A program made the translations under genes and the position numbers. Positions 23,640 through 34,211 of a stretch of DNA of 64,000 nucleotides are shown piece by piece; the first letter of the stretch is position 1; each line of letters starts with the position of its first letter. The notes below the pieces were generated by a model. It made no database searches. It was not told the DNA's origin and saw nothing but the letters and a program-made list of their open reading frames with translations. Source of the stretch: Gnetum montanum (Eukaryota; Streptophyta; Gnetopsida; Gnetales; Gnetaceae); the NCBI GenBank assembly GCA_015680685.1, contig MNCI01001975.1, positions 397,334-461,333 of the forward strand, in the 5' to 3' direction.

Positions 23640-24436
23640 TTGTTTTATGATGCTAATTCAAATAATTAAATGTGGTTGAAGTATGCTAAAGTTGGTTCAT
23701 TGTCTCACTTGGATGCATAGTGATTTAAGGCCATTCTTGGCCAATCACAGTAGTTTAAGGTCTTACCGGGCTGTTCACGGTTCGTTTATGATTTCTAGTT
23801 GATTATACAATTCGTAATGCTTGTTAAGTGTGGAACTATGAGATGAAGAGTATGTATCAAAGTGTTTAATTTAGGCAAGGTCTTACATGGGAGATATTTA
23901 GCCTAGTGTATGTTTACATACCTCTCTATCTACTCTAAGTTTGTTTATGTTTAATTAATCATTTTTATTTGGAGTAAAATGCTTAAAATGTTGATTTCCT
24001 AGAGGGTGGGGCAGCATGAACAATGTGGGGATGTATTTAACTTGAAACAAATGGCACCAAGCGTAAACATCAAGTTTGAGCCAGGGACAGCATGAACTGC
24101 TTAGTGTGAACCTTTCAGCGTGAACCAGAGCATGAGTCAGAGCATGAACCAGAGCATGAAGCGGAGCATGAACTAGAGTGTGGAGATTGGGTGAAACGGG
24201 TAGAGGAAGGTGTAGATACGGTGTGAATGGAGGTAGCAAGAATGGCACCGATCGAAGCGAGATGATTCGGGTGAAAGAGTTCAGCGTGAATCTATGCTTC
24301 GAAGAAACCCTCAGCGTCCAGGGGGTGGAAACTTGAGCATGAAGGGTCTGCATGCCACAGTGTGGACCTCTTCAAAACCCTAGCATGAACCTCTCCAAAC
24401 CCCAACGTGAACGTCTCAAAACCCCAGCGTGAAGGG
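23640..24436 (+). promoter_or_regulatory. spacer between RT and antisense gene (unit A)
   Basis: No coding pattern. There are AGTTTA-type stem motifs at about 23722-23800 (GGCC...GGCC and similar arms). Then a repeat-rich leader for the antisense gene: agagcatgaac/t repeats at 24120-24180 and ccccagcgtgaacct repeats at 24365-24435. TGTATTTAAC near 24031 is a possible TATA-like site, uncertain. The probable transcription start of the antisense gene is in this stretch. Confidence 0.45.
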
Positions 24437-25568
24437 ATGGGCAAGGGGAAGCAGGTGCAGGACTCGAGGAGGAAAGAGCCAGAATTGATCTTCACCAAGG
24501 AGAGTGAGGTGATGCTCTGATGCCTGCCCAAGCCTATGATGGCATCATGGTCTAGATTAGTGTGCCAGTATGGCCTGGTTCCCTACCAAAATTTGTATTT
24601 TTTGTTTACTATTTTTTCTCATTTGCATTTAGTTTCGTTCCTTTTCATTTTTGGCACATAGAATTTGTGCGAGATTGGGCCTATTTTTTTAGATGTTTGT
24701 GTGCAAGAGGGGGTAGAATGCCCAGCGTGCAAGGTCTACACGCCGAGCATGCTCAATGTGAAGGGTCTACACGCTGAGTGTGCAGGGTCTATACGCTGTG
24801 TGTGAACCCTGAAAAAAAATGTTTTCAAGTGCTGGCCCTAGTGTAAAACCTGTATTATTTTTCATGGCTTACCAATTCTAGTTCTTGAACATGTGCAAAT
24901 GTCATAAACCTTTCCTTCTTGTGGTGGAACTTGTCGGAGTTCTAGCATGGTTCGGGCCTATTGATTATGATGAACTGGTACCTGATATGACTATTGATCA
25001 AAATGGGGTATGGTTCAGAATGGGTGTCAGCGAATTTCTTGGCTTCATCTTAGAAATATTTAGTGTGGTGATATGGTCTCACCTAAGTGAACAATTAGCA
25101 CGGAGCGTCCTTGAGACCATGCTACCAGGATCTTGAAATGGTATAGTGGCCTTCGTGGTTGATATCAATGAGGGATTATCCATGGTTGGGGATGGTCCCT
25201 ATGGAGGGCGCAGATCCACCCGTCCATTGACGTATGTATGGGACTTATTATCGTGTAGTCCTCACAACATCAATAGCATATTATTCTTAGCATTTCGTGT
25301 GCATACCTTGTTCCATAATCCTACTGGAACAGTGTATAGCGTAGAATGGGAAGATTGTTTAATTTATCATTTCTGCTTTAATGCCTAGTGGTTATTCATG
25401 TTTTGACTGTCATTCCTTTGTAGGCCTCAATTTGATAAAGAAAGAGTATGCATAGGTGATGATGGACTTGCATTGGCTCATACTACCTTAGAGGCTTTCA
25501 TGGCAGGTCCCACTCTCCGTGGTGCCATTTTAGCACAAACTAAGGGCGAAATTGTCCATTTTCACAAA

Positions 25569-25571
25569 TGA
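25569..25571 (+). other. in-frame TGA shared by both antisense gene copies
   Basis: Between FHK and YSKAF in exon 3. B has TGA at the same place (42806-42808). It was either inherited from a common progenitor, arose as parallel CGA-to-TGA changes, or marks readthrough. Confidence 0.7.
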
Positions 25572-26859
25572 TACTCTAAGGCTTTTGCACAATGTAAGGA
25601 TCGGGGGTGGCTACATGGGGATTGGTCCCGCAATGGGCCAATTTTCCCATGCGATGTTGATTTGACTTCTAATAGTCTTAATCCATTGTCTAACAGTGAG
25701 TAATAGTTTTTTTGACTCTTCGCGTTTGTTGTTTTTGCTACCACATTGGTTGTGTTGATTCCATGGTTTTATCCTGTGCATGCAGTGGATGTTACCATAG
25801 AGACTGGGTGGACTGAGGGCACTTTGTCCATGAAGTTCAGAGATATCGACGATGCACAATGGTGGTTGCATCATGAGGCGTTGCTGCACGTTATTGGTTA
25901 CTTGAGCGATGTCGGCCTCATGGATCTATTCACTGCTTTATGTCCTAACATCTCTGTGACTAAGATGATTGTGATTGTTGATTCATTCAATGAGACTGTT
26001 ACTTACTATAGCACTCGTGTCAAGGGAATTACAGTGGCTTTCCATCTATCGGCAAAGTTCTTTTCAGATCTCTTCAGCGTGCTAGTGGATGGGGCTGGAG
26101 TGACTTTGGATAGAGTGCAAAAAGAGGCCCATGTGGTTTGTGAGATGGAGGACTAGCTATGTATACCCAAAGGTGCTAAGGGTTTCCCTATGCAGGGAAA
26201 ATCAAAAGTAATCGAAGTAAATGAGCTATATCCACTATTCAGAGCATGAGTGTTTCCTAAATCCCTATCCCAAGTGAAGACTTTTGGGGTAGAATCTGTG
26301 TGTATCATGCGTATGATTCTGGATACTGGGGTGCATTATAATTGAGCTCAGTTTTTACTTTCGAGTTTCTGCGGGGAGATAGTGAGATTGCATTCAAACG
26401 TTGAGGCACAGTTCCATTTTACCTTTGCATTATTTTTCGGTTACCTGCACCGACTAGCCAAATTTCTAGTAGTCCGCATGGCCAAATTTCTAGTATGTGT
26501 TAAGGGATCATGGCCAAATATCTTGTCCGTGGATTCGCCATTTGTTTGAGGTGACCAAATCTAAAGATGCCCTTGAAGGAATTGGCGAATCGGTCTCTAT
26601 TACAATGGGGGGATCCACTGGTCATTCAATTCACACATATGACAGTGTAGGCCTAGATCCATATGGTGTGCCTTATACTACCAGGAGAGCCGATCGAGTG
26701 ATCAAAGAGACAATCGGGAAGGAGAAATCTAGAGTTCAAAGACCTAAGTGCTCTAGAGAGGTTGCTCTAGCTGTAGATGAACCAAAGGTGAAACACATAT
26801 GGTTTAAAATATCTGCATGGGCTAAGTAAGCCTGATTCATTCATTTATCCATGTTTTAT

Positions 26860-26884
26860 CATTATTATTATTATTATTATTATT
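26860..26884. repeat. (ATT)n microsatellite in intron 4 of the antisense gene
   Basis: About eight ATT units. Unit B has a shorter, interrupted version near 43547-43565. Confidence 0.8.
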
Positions 26885-28584
26885 TTATTTTTATTTTATC
26901 ATTTATGCAAAAATGATGTTGAACTCATGAATGTCATTAGAGCTAACTCCTGAAGTAAGAAGAGAGGGGTTAGCACCGATCATAGAGAAGGAAGAGGCCC
27001 GAATTAGCCAAAATGAGGAGGAAGAGGTAGGTAACGATGAGATAGAAATTCCTGTCCCCTGAGGGAAGAAACTAAAGAAGGAGCAGAAGTCACCACAGAA
27101 AAAGATCGTGCTGGTGAAACGGCTAAAGCTGACGAGATGTTTGATGATTTCTTCGCAGGGAGGTTAAACCTTGGCACTCCTCTGAATCTGGAAGAAGAGA
27201 GGGATTTCGGTATGTTTTTGTTATTATGTTTACTTGGGTTTTGAGTTGTTTCATTTCCGTTATTTAGAGTTTTAAATTTGTATTTTTGTCACTACAAGAT
27301 GCAGATGTTGAAACTAGGATGACTTCTAACATTCGCTTAGACATACCTGCAATGAAGATTCCAATGGAAACGACCACCGAAGTTGGTTCGTCTCCCATAC
27401 ATGAACCATTTACTTGGACCGAAATGCTAGGTAAAATGGATTTTGTCCATGGTATTGTCAATGAGGTAGCTGATCGCATCCAACACGCTTATCCTAAAAT
27501 AGGTACATACGTTTTAAACATTTTGAGTCTTTTCCTTTTCGCATCTGTTCTACTGTCCGATGTTTAATGTATATGTTTCTTGTATTGATAGGCGCTGGAC
27601 TGAAGTGGGATCCATCCGAGGCTACTTTTATTGACAGTCTACCTAAACTACCGTCAGAAATTGAGCAAGTGCAAAGACAGATCTATGACGATGTGGCAGA
27701 ATGTGTTGTGCAAAATGCCAAGTCGCTTTGGACCTGTAGGCATTCTATCAAAAAGCTATGGTTGCAAATTCAGGCAGGGGAGAAAGAGGTCGCCAAAGTA
27801 TCAGCAGAACGAGATGACTTCAGGTCACGCCATGAGTTTGCCTTTGCTAGATTGACGTGTGATCATTCTTGGCAAACCTCCGAGGTTGCTTACACTAGAT
27901 ATTGGAATCTATTGAACCACCAAGTAACTATGATTTAAGAGCTAGTAGAGTGAAAGGCACAAATTGATTTGCTGAATCTCAAGTGTCAAGATTGGAAAGC
28001 TTTTGCTTCTAAGGTGCGAAAATGGGGCCAAGATGAGAAGAATCATAAGCACCATTATAAAAAATCATTAAAGGAGGTATCCATAGAAAAGCGTCAACTG
28101 GAAATGTTTGTAGAAGGTTTAGGCCTATGGTCTTTGTTTGATGCCTTTGCTAGGAACACTATGGTAGAGATGGAATCTCCCAAGTGAGTAATCACCATAG
28201 CTTCTAGGGAGGTTTTTGTAGGAGAGTTTCCTCTTAAACATCCTACTTGGTCTGCTGTGGACAAAGGAAAGGGATTAGCCAACGTTGATCTGGGCCTAGA
28301 TGGAACCGACTGGGCAAGTGTCCTTGAAGAAGAAATCCTTTGTCGGCTAGAGTTCAGTCTGAGGGGATCCTCTTCAGTAAGTTGTTTGAACTCATAGCTT
28401 TTATTTGTTTTTTCATAGGAAATGTTATCTTCCTTTTTTATCTATCAGTTAATTAATCAATCATTTTCTTTTCCTTTTACAGAGTCCTAGTGATGACAAT
28501 GGCCAGAAGGGTGGCCCCAGTCGAGGGGAAATACATGATGCAGGAGAGCTCAGGGAGAAAGCCTCTCCTAATTTTGATGTTTAG

Positions 28585-29300
28585 TTTCTCAAATCTGGCA
28601 TGTTATTATTAGTTATGTTTTTGTGGGTTGTAAATAGAAATTGTTTCTATTGTTTTGAGTTGAGTCCTATATGATAAGATGCATGAACTTGGCTAACTTT
28701 TGTAACCGTCCATTTAAATATTTATATATATTTTTTGTCTTCAGATTTCAGTTTTTGTTTTGTTTTGTTTTGTCTGAATGTTGAGAAGAAATAATGTTGG
28801 GACATGGAGTAAAAGTCTTTTTTCTTGTTTTGTTGTTTAAGTGTAAACCTAAAATAAAGTGCAAATGTAACCCAAACGATAAGTGTGCCAAAGGAGGACA
28901 TTAAAGAAAAGTGTAACTTATATTGAAAAGATATAATCATAGAATGTAAACTAGGAATTTAAACTTTTGAGGCCAACGAAAGTAAACTTGCTCTAGTTTA
29001 AGGCCATTTCGGGCCATACATATGTGCGTGTCAGCTTAAAGTCATGACGGACTGCAACGTGATCGTTCTAGTTTAAAGCCATTTCGGGCCACCAAGAAAT
29101 AGAAGGGATACCAATTGATACCATAGGTTTTGATGTAAACCAAGAATTTCTGACCGTGGCTAGTTTTATGTCATCATGGACATGTGATAGTTTAATATCA
29201 TTCCGAACCTGCGTAGTTTATCGTTGTTTCGGATGATCGTAGTTTAACATCATTACAGACTTCTGTAGTTTGTTAATTATTCAGTAACTTTTTGATTTTT
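28585..29300. other. spacer between antisense gene 3' end and protease (unit A)
   Basis: The first half is the likely 3' untranslated region of the antisense gene (TTTTGTTTTGT-rich). The second half, 28990-29280, holds seven AGTTTA-type stem motifs on the + strand. No coding pattern in the spacer itself. Confidence 0.55.
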
Positions 29301-30547
29301 TTTATTTTTATGTTAAGAGTGGGTTTAACGGGTATGATCCAATACTTGGCATCTCCTTCACTAATTATGTTGAATGGTAGCTCTGACCAGGAGACGTCTG
29401 GCGAAGTAAGCTCTGAGTTAGTATTGTCGGATGTTTTTGGGTTAGGTGGTGCTTCCTTGATTTTTGAGGGGTCATGTTTTATGGGTCAATCATTACTTTG
29501 GGTCTCATTTTTTTCTTTTAGTATGGGCTTTTCAGAAATTCTCTGGGGGTTATACTCAGGTGACATGTCCTCTTGTTCAGGCCCCTCAAATTTAACTTCA
29601 GAGCCTTGATTTGCCTCTGTGTGAGATGGGATGGTGGAGGTAGTAGCATCCCCATGGATAATGATTTCACCCCCCTCGTAGGGTAAGTGAATCTCTTGAT
29701 GAATGGGGGAAGACACTGCTTCTATTTTGGCTAACCAGGGTTGTCCCATGATTAGGTTAAAACTAGGCATCTCATCAATAATTACGAAGTCTGCGGATGT
29801 GGGGAACCGATACCCTACTATGAAATCCAAGGTCAATGTACCTTTGACCACTACTTGTGAACCATTAAATGACTTCAGGCAGGTCGTAGATGCCAGTTTA
29901 ATTAATTCTGTAAGTCCTAACTGTTCAATGATAGGATAAGGTACCACATTTGTGGCAGCTCTGTCATCTACATGCACTCGATGTATTTGGAACTGATTGA
30001 CTCATATGGTTATAAACATGGGTTTGTGGGTGACTCCTCTAGTTTCCTGATCGATCTTAATGTTTTTTGGATGAAATCCAAATGATTTAGTCTCGGATCC
30101 CTGTCGTGTAGACATTACTGCATGTATAGAGGGTTCATTTTTGGGTAGGTTTTCGCTAATTGGAATCGTTGTCAACATTTGTACTAAAGCTTCGCGATGA
30201 ACATATGAGGTCAATATGAGTTTGTATAAGCTTAATGATGTATTCTTTTGCTTAAGGGCTTGTGTAACCTATGTTAGAACGATAGCTAGGTCCTTACCAT
30301 TTTGTATAATCTTGTCCATGGCCATTTGATCCATTGGACCTAACAGTTGTATCTCGTGTGGGGCAACTTTCGTGTTATTTTTCGTGGCCATTGGGTTTGA
30401 TATGTGTTGCATTCTTGATTTTTCCTCTTTGTAACTCATGCTTGGTTCATTATTATATGGAGCCATAGGTATTACGCTTAACACAGTTGGTTTTGGGGGT
30501 CCCAGTGCAAGGTGTTGACATTCCTTCACCGAACGTTCCTTTTCCAA
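29300..30547 (-). pseudogene. pro: protease region (unit A)
   Basis: The upstream part is a Tat-type linker: YVHREALVQMLTTIPI and NEPSIHAVMSTRQG. Retropepsin follows: IHRVHVDDRAATNVVPYPII, FNGSQVVVKGTLTLDFIVG, FPTSADFVIIDEMPSFNLIM, GQPWLAKIEAVSSPIHQEIH. The normal active-site triad after the first Asp reads D-D-R in place of D-D-G, and B has the same Arg. A stop precedes the active site near 30001. The reading fades near 29310 (IPVKPTLN), after which the antisense gene region begins. Confidence 0.8.
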
Positions 30548-30647
30548 ATGTTCCCTAGTAAGCTTATCTGCCAGGCATTCTCGTGTGGGTTGTGTGGGAA
30601 CATTTGGGATCAGAGCATGGGGTTGTTTCGGGACTCGAATGATGAAT

Positions 30648-30675
30648 GGGGGGGGGGGGCGGGCGGGAGGAGGGA
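30648..30675 (+). repeat. G-run (possible G-quadruplex)
   Basis: Twelve G, then GGG, GGG, GG and GGG runs separated by one base. B has only a short G4 at the matching place (47298), so it expanded in A or reflects a sequencing homopolymer error. Confidence 0.6.
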
Positions 30676-30878
30676 CTGACTTGTGACTAAGAAGTATTGG
30701 GCTGTCTAGGTACCTTGACTACAAACGAGGTTGGGAGATTTGCAGTCGATACCTCTGTCGTAACAACCACCGATGGCACTCGGACCACAAAGGGAGTGGG
30801 CCGGTTTGATGGTGTCACATTAGTGGTCATATTGGTAGGGGGTATGCGAATAATGAATGGTTTGGTTTGGGGTGGTAT

Positions 30879-33641
30879 CTACATTGTTGGCACCGTGGGG
30901 GGTACTCGGATGGCCAGTGGTGTTTGGTGGGTAGGAGGATCGTGTGGGGGATATGAAGGTTGAAGTGATGTTAGTGCCTTAGGGGGAACATGAACTATGA
31001 AGGGGTTCCTTGGTGTTTCATAGCTATTATCCACCTCGATGATGTTAATTGTGTATGGTACTTCTTTAGTGTTTAGGGGATCTTTATATATGCCCATGGA
31101 CTGGTTTTGTGGTTTGACCGGATTGGCCTCGTCAAAAGTGATTTCACCTCCATCAATCATTCATTGAATATCTTTCTTCAAGGTGAAACAATAGTCGGTG
31201 CCATGCCTGTTACACTGGTGGTACTCACAAAAATGGTCTAGTCTAAAGCCTCTTGGAACTAGGGGCTCGTCTTGTGTCGGCAAGTTGGGGTTCTTGACCA
31301 ATTCACAGAATCGATCATGTCTTTGAATTGTCACGGGAGATAATTTTTTATGTTTCATTAGCCCAGCCTTCAAGAGCTGGTAAAATAATTATGAAGGTTT
31401 CATGGGAAATTGCATGTATTGAGAGGGGTTCCTCCTCTCAAAGTTTCTCACATGACTTTATGTAGCATTTTGTGATGTGGACGGTCTGGATGTAGTAGTG
31501 GGGGTAGGTCTAGTATAGCCAGTAGAGGTGGTGGGTGGTTTACCTTGTTGTCTCGTATTTGTCTACTAAGTTTTTACCACTGCTAATACTATTGCCTTGG
31601 CCTTTTCTTTGTCTNTGGGTGTAGTAGTGGGGGTAGGTCTAGTTTAGCCAGTAGGGGTGGTGGGTGGTTTACCTTGTTGTCTCGTATTTGTCTACTGAGT
31701 TTTTACCACTGCTAATACTATTGCCTTGGCCTTTTCTTTGTCTTTTTTGATGTGTTGATTTGTAATGGCTAAATAGGCAGGGTCATGGCTATTTTGGACC
31801 GCCTCTTCTATGTTCTTTATTTGCATGAAAGCTTGGCTTAGAGTGCGCACGTTCAAATAGTATAGTTTAAATTTCACGAAATCATTTACAACTTCCTTTA
31901 AGATGGTGAGTAAGTATGTTTTAGGGATTGGTTCATGAAGTTCTTTTAGCGCAGCACTCCATCTCTAAATAAATTTTTGTATATGTTCCAGCAGTGCTTG
32001 TTTTACTTGTATCAAATTGTCCAGGGTTGCTTCAGGTTTCAGATTGTATTTAAACTTGGTAACGAATTGGTGTAGGAGATCTTCTAAAGAGGATATGGAG
32101 TTACGAGGCAAGGCTCAGTACTAGTCTAAAGCTCTCCCAGTGAGGGACATGGAAGAAACGCGTAAGATTGCATGGGGCCATGCCTGAAGCAGTAAACATT
32201 CTAGTCTAAACGTGACTAGATGGGTGTTGGGATCCCCTTCCCCATTGTATTTGGCTAGCTAGGGCAAAGAGACTCCTTTGGGCAGGGTCAACGGTGGTAC
32301 CAAAGAGCTAATAGGGTCGTCTTCGTAAAAGTCTAATACGTTAAGCTCTTCGTTGTTGACTGTTTTGAGGTGTTTTACCTCATCGGTGAGTTCTTGCATC
32401 AACTTTTTGGCTTTCGCCCAGTCTTGGGCACCAAGTGACATGACAGGTGGGTTATGTTGTGCAGTATGAAAGTTAGATTGTCATACGGTGGGCAGGAAAG
32501 AGGAATGTTGAGTGGTTGGATGTTGCACTTGTGGAATATTCATGGCAGGCACTATTAAGGATGGGATACTGTAAGGAAAGGGTTGTTGTTGTTGTTGCTG
32601 CGGTACTTGAGGGATGTTCATGGATGGAATTGTAGGAGGTGGTATGTTATAATGAGGGGGTTGATGTGCTTGCATGCCAGTCATGGCCCATTGTCTAGTC
32701 ATGATTCATGAATGAGCACCTTGAACTTGTTGAGTTGAAGTGGCAAAGGGTGCCCCTTGGGTTTGAATTCGTGGTATATAGGGAGTGGATGTAGAAGCAA
32801 GTATCAGAGATGGCATCCCAATCACTTGGGGTGGGAAGGTCACTCCTACATTATTTTGAGGGGGGTGTTGTTAGGGCTATACTTGTAGGAGGTGAGATAA
32901 CGTAGTGACTGGGGGAATAGTGGGGATAGGTATATTGAATTGGGTATCAGTCATGGTGAGAGTGGGAATAAGAGTGGATGCTTCTTGTTGAGGCACATGT
33001 GGTTGAGTGGTTTTGAATGAATGGAGGGACATAGTCTCCCCTGTGAAAAGATGGAATAGCAGGTTCACGTAAGTATGTAGACTAAGAGTATGGTATGACT
33101 CCTCATGTTCAAATTGAGTAGCAAAGTCATCTTCCTCTTTTGATTAGGGATTTGGCATGGGCTGGTCTAGGGTTTGACTCCTTGCTAGGAGGAGCTGTGA
33201 GATGAGCTCGAAGTAGTGTTCTGGGAGAGGGATGATGTCATATGGGAAGGGGATGAACTCATATCCTCCCTTATTGACCAGTTCATACTGTTTCTTAGCC
33301 TCCAATTCAGTTTGATCTATTGCCAAGCTAGCCTGGATCTTTACACATATAAAATTGTACTGTTCTTGTGTTATGATGTTAAATGATGGATTTTTTCCTT
33401 GGAGTCTGAGTGATCGGCGAGGTCCCCCCTGGGGGTTGACCTCACCATGGGCCCCTAAGGGGTGCACGATGGGTATCAGCATTACCATGGGGCCAATGAT
33501 ATCTGGAGTGGACTTGGTTGAAACATTGGTCTTGGTAGTATTCATGATGAAACAGTCGTAAGTGTAACAAGGTAGGTGGGAGATAGTGTCAGCGTGTACA
33601 GGTGAAAATTCGACCAAGTATGAGATGGGTATATCTGTCAA
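30879..33641 (-). pseudogene. gag: gag (unit A)
   Basis: Capsid precursor. The start at 33641 (MTDIPISYLVEF) is the first Met of the open frame but is provisional. The N-terminal part includes YDIIPLPEHYFELISQLLLA. A long Pro/Gln linker with a Gln run (32581-32600) follows. Capsid: WAKAKKLMQELTDEVKHLK, KYNGEGDPNTHLVTF, SLTGRALD, LPRNSISSLEDLLHQFVTKF, LDNLIQVKQALLEHIQKFI. A zinc-knuckle variant FCEYHQCNRHGTDYCFTLKK lies at about 31185-31244. A Pro-rich tail runs to 30879. Stops include 32100-32130, 31563 and 31162. Confidence 0.8.
31492..31743. other. assembly join: 123-bp direct duplication around single N (31615)
   Basis: 31492-31614 and 31621-31743 are near-identical and separated by N plus five bases. 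They differ at only a few sites. It looks like two overlapping contigs joined without merging; it disrupts gag artificially. Confidence 0.8.
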
Positions 33642-33659
33642 TGTACATTGGTGGTGTGT

Positions 33660-34030
33660 AGGCTATTTACACAGCGTACACCTAAGTTTGGCAGCATTGC
33701 AGCTTGTCTACACAACGTGCACCTAAGTCTGGAAGCGTTCAGGCTGTTTACACAACGTACATCTAAATCTGGCAGTGTGCAGCCTGTCTACATAGCATGC
33801 ACCTAAGTCTGGCAGCATGTAGCTTGTCTACACAGCATGCACCGAAGTTTAGCAGCGTGCAGGCTATTTACACAGCGTGCACCTAAGTCTGGTAGCATGC
33901 AGCCTGTCTACACAACATACACCTAATTTTGGCAACATGCAACTTGTCTACACAGCATGCACCTAAGTCTGGCAGTGTGCAGCCTGTCTACACAGTGTAT
34001 GGACTGAGTCCCAGTGTACAGGCTTCAACA
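33660..34030. repeat. 40-bp minisatellite, leader of unit A
   Basis: Eight full units and a partial ninth. Unit on the + strand: gtctacacagcgtgcaccta followed by agtctggcagcgtgcagcct. Alternating variants (gttt/gtct starts, -ggct/-ctt ends) suggest an 80-bp higher-order pairing in part. It lies between the primer site and gag, in the transcript leader. B has five units. Confidence 0.85.
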
Positions 34031-34188
34031 ACTAGCAGGGCGAACAGGTAGTGTACTGACAAAGTACAGGCTAGACAGCGTATAGGCTAAACAACATGTT
34101 CACGTTGAGATTACAGTAGATATGGTTGAACAAGGTGTAGATTTGGCAGGTTTGAATGGTGGATCAGAATTGATTTAAACAACAGTAG

Positions 34189-34206
34189 GCCTTCCTTCTA
34201 GCGCCA
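34189..34206 (-). promoter_or_regulatory. primer binding site of unit A
   Basis: Read on the - strand: TGGCGCTAGAAGGAAGG, five bases after the LTR end (TGTAC on + at 34212). Unit B has TGGTGCTAGACGTAGG at the same place. The TGG start fits a tRNA CCA end. I cannot name the tRNA. Confidence 0.55.
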
Positions 34207-34211
34207 TTTTC

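Larger units (their letters stand above)
24437..28584 (+). pseudogene. antisense spliced gene, unit A (FCP1-like / Transposase_32-like)
   Basis: Eight exons inferred: 24437-24594, 24899-25348, 25424-25695, 25786-26821, 26941-27209, 27299-27502, 27592-28376, 28483-28584. Exon phases agree in copy B. Product about 1,090 residues. Domains: FCP1/HAD-like (exons 1-3: KPFLLVVELVGVLAWF, VWFRMGVSEFLGFILE, an NPTGTVYSVE end); Transposase_32-like (exon 4: YYSTRVKGITVAFHLS, VLVDGAGVTLDR, MILDTGVHYN); acidic exon 5; charged helical exon 7; end NFDV and TAG. Lesions: TGA in exon 1, exon 2 acceptor AG to AA and donor GT to GG, TGA at 25134, exon 4 donor GT to CT, one base lost near 27058, stops in exon 7. 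The ATG at 24437 is chosen because its frame and donor phase fit exon 2. No homologue was searched; domain names are pattern recognition. Confidence 0.75.

Noticed and set aside
28722-28940. 72-codon - strand frame after the antisense gene
   Set aside because: It is a reading through the T-rich 3' part of the antisense gene and is not conserved in unit B.
33660-34030. CRISPR-like array
   Set aside because: Units are contiguous with no unique spacers; it is a minisatellite in a plant retrotransposon leader.
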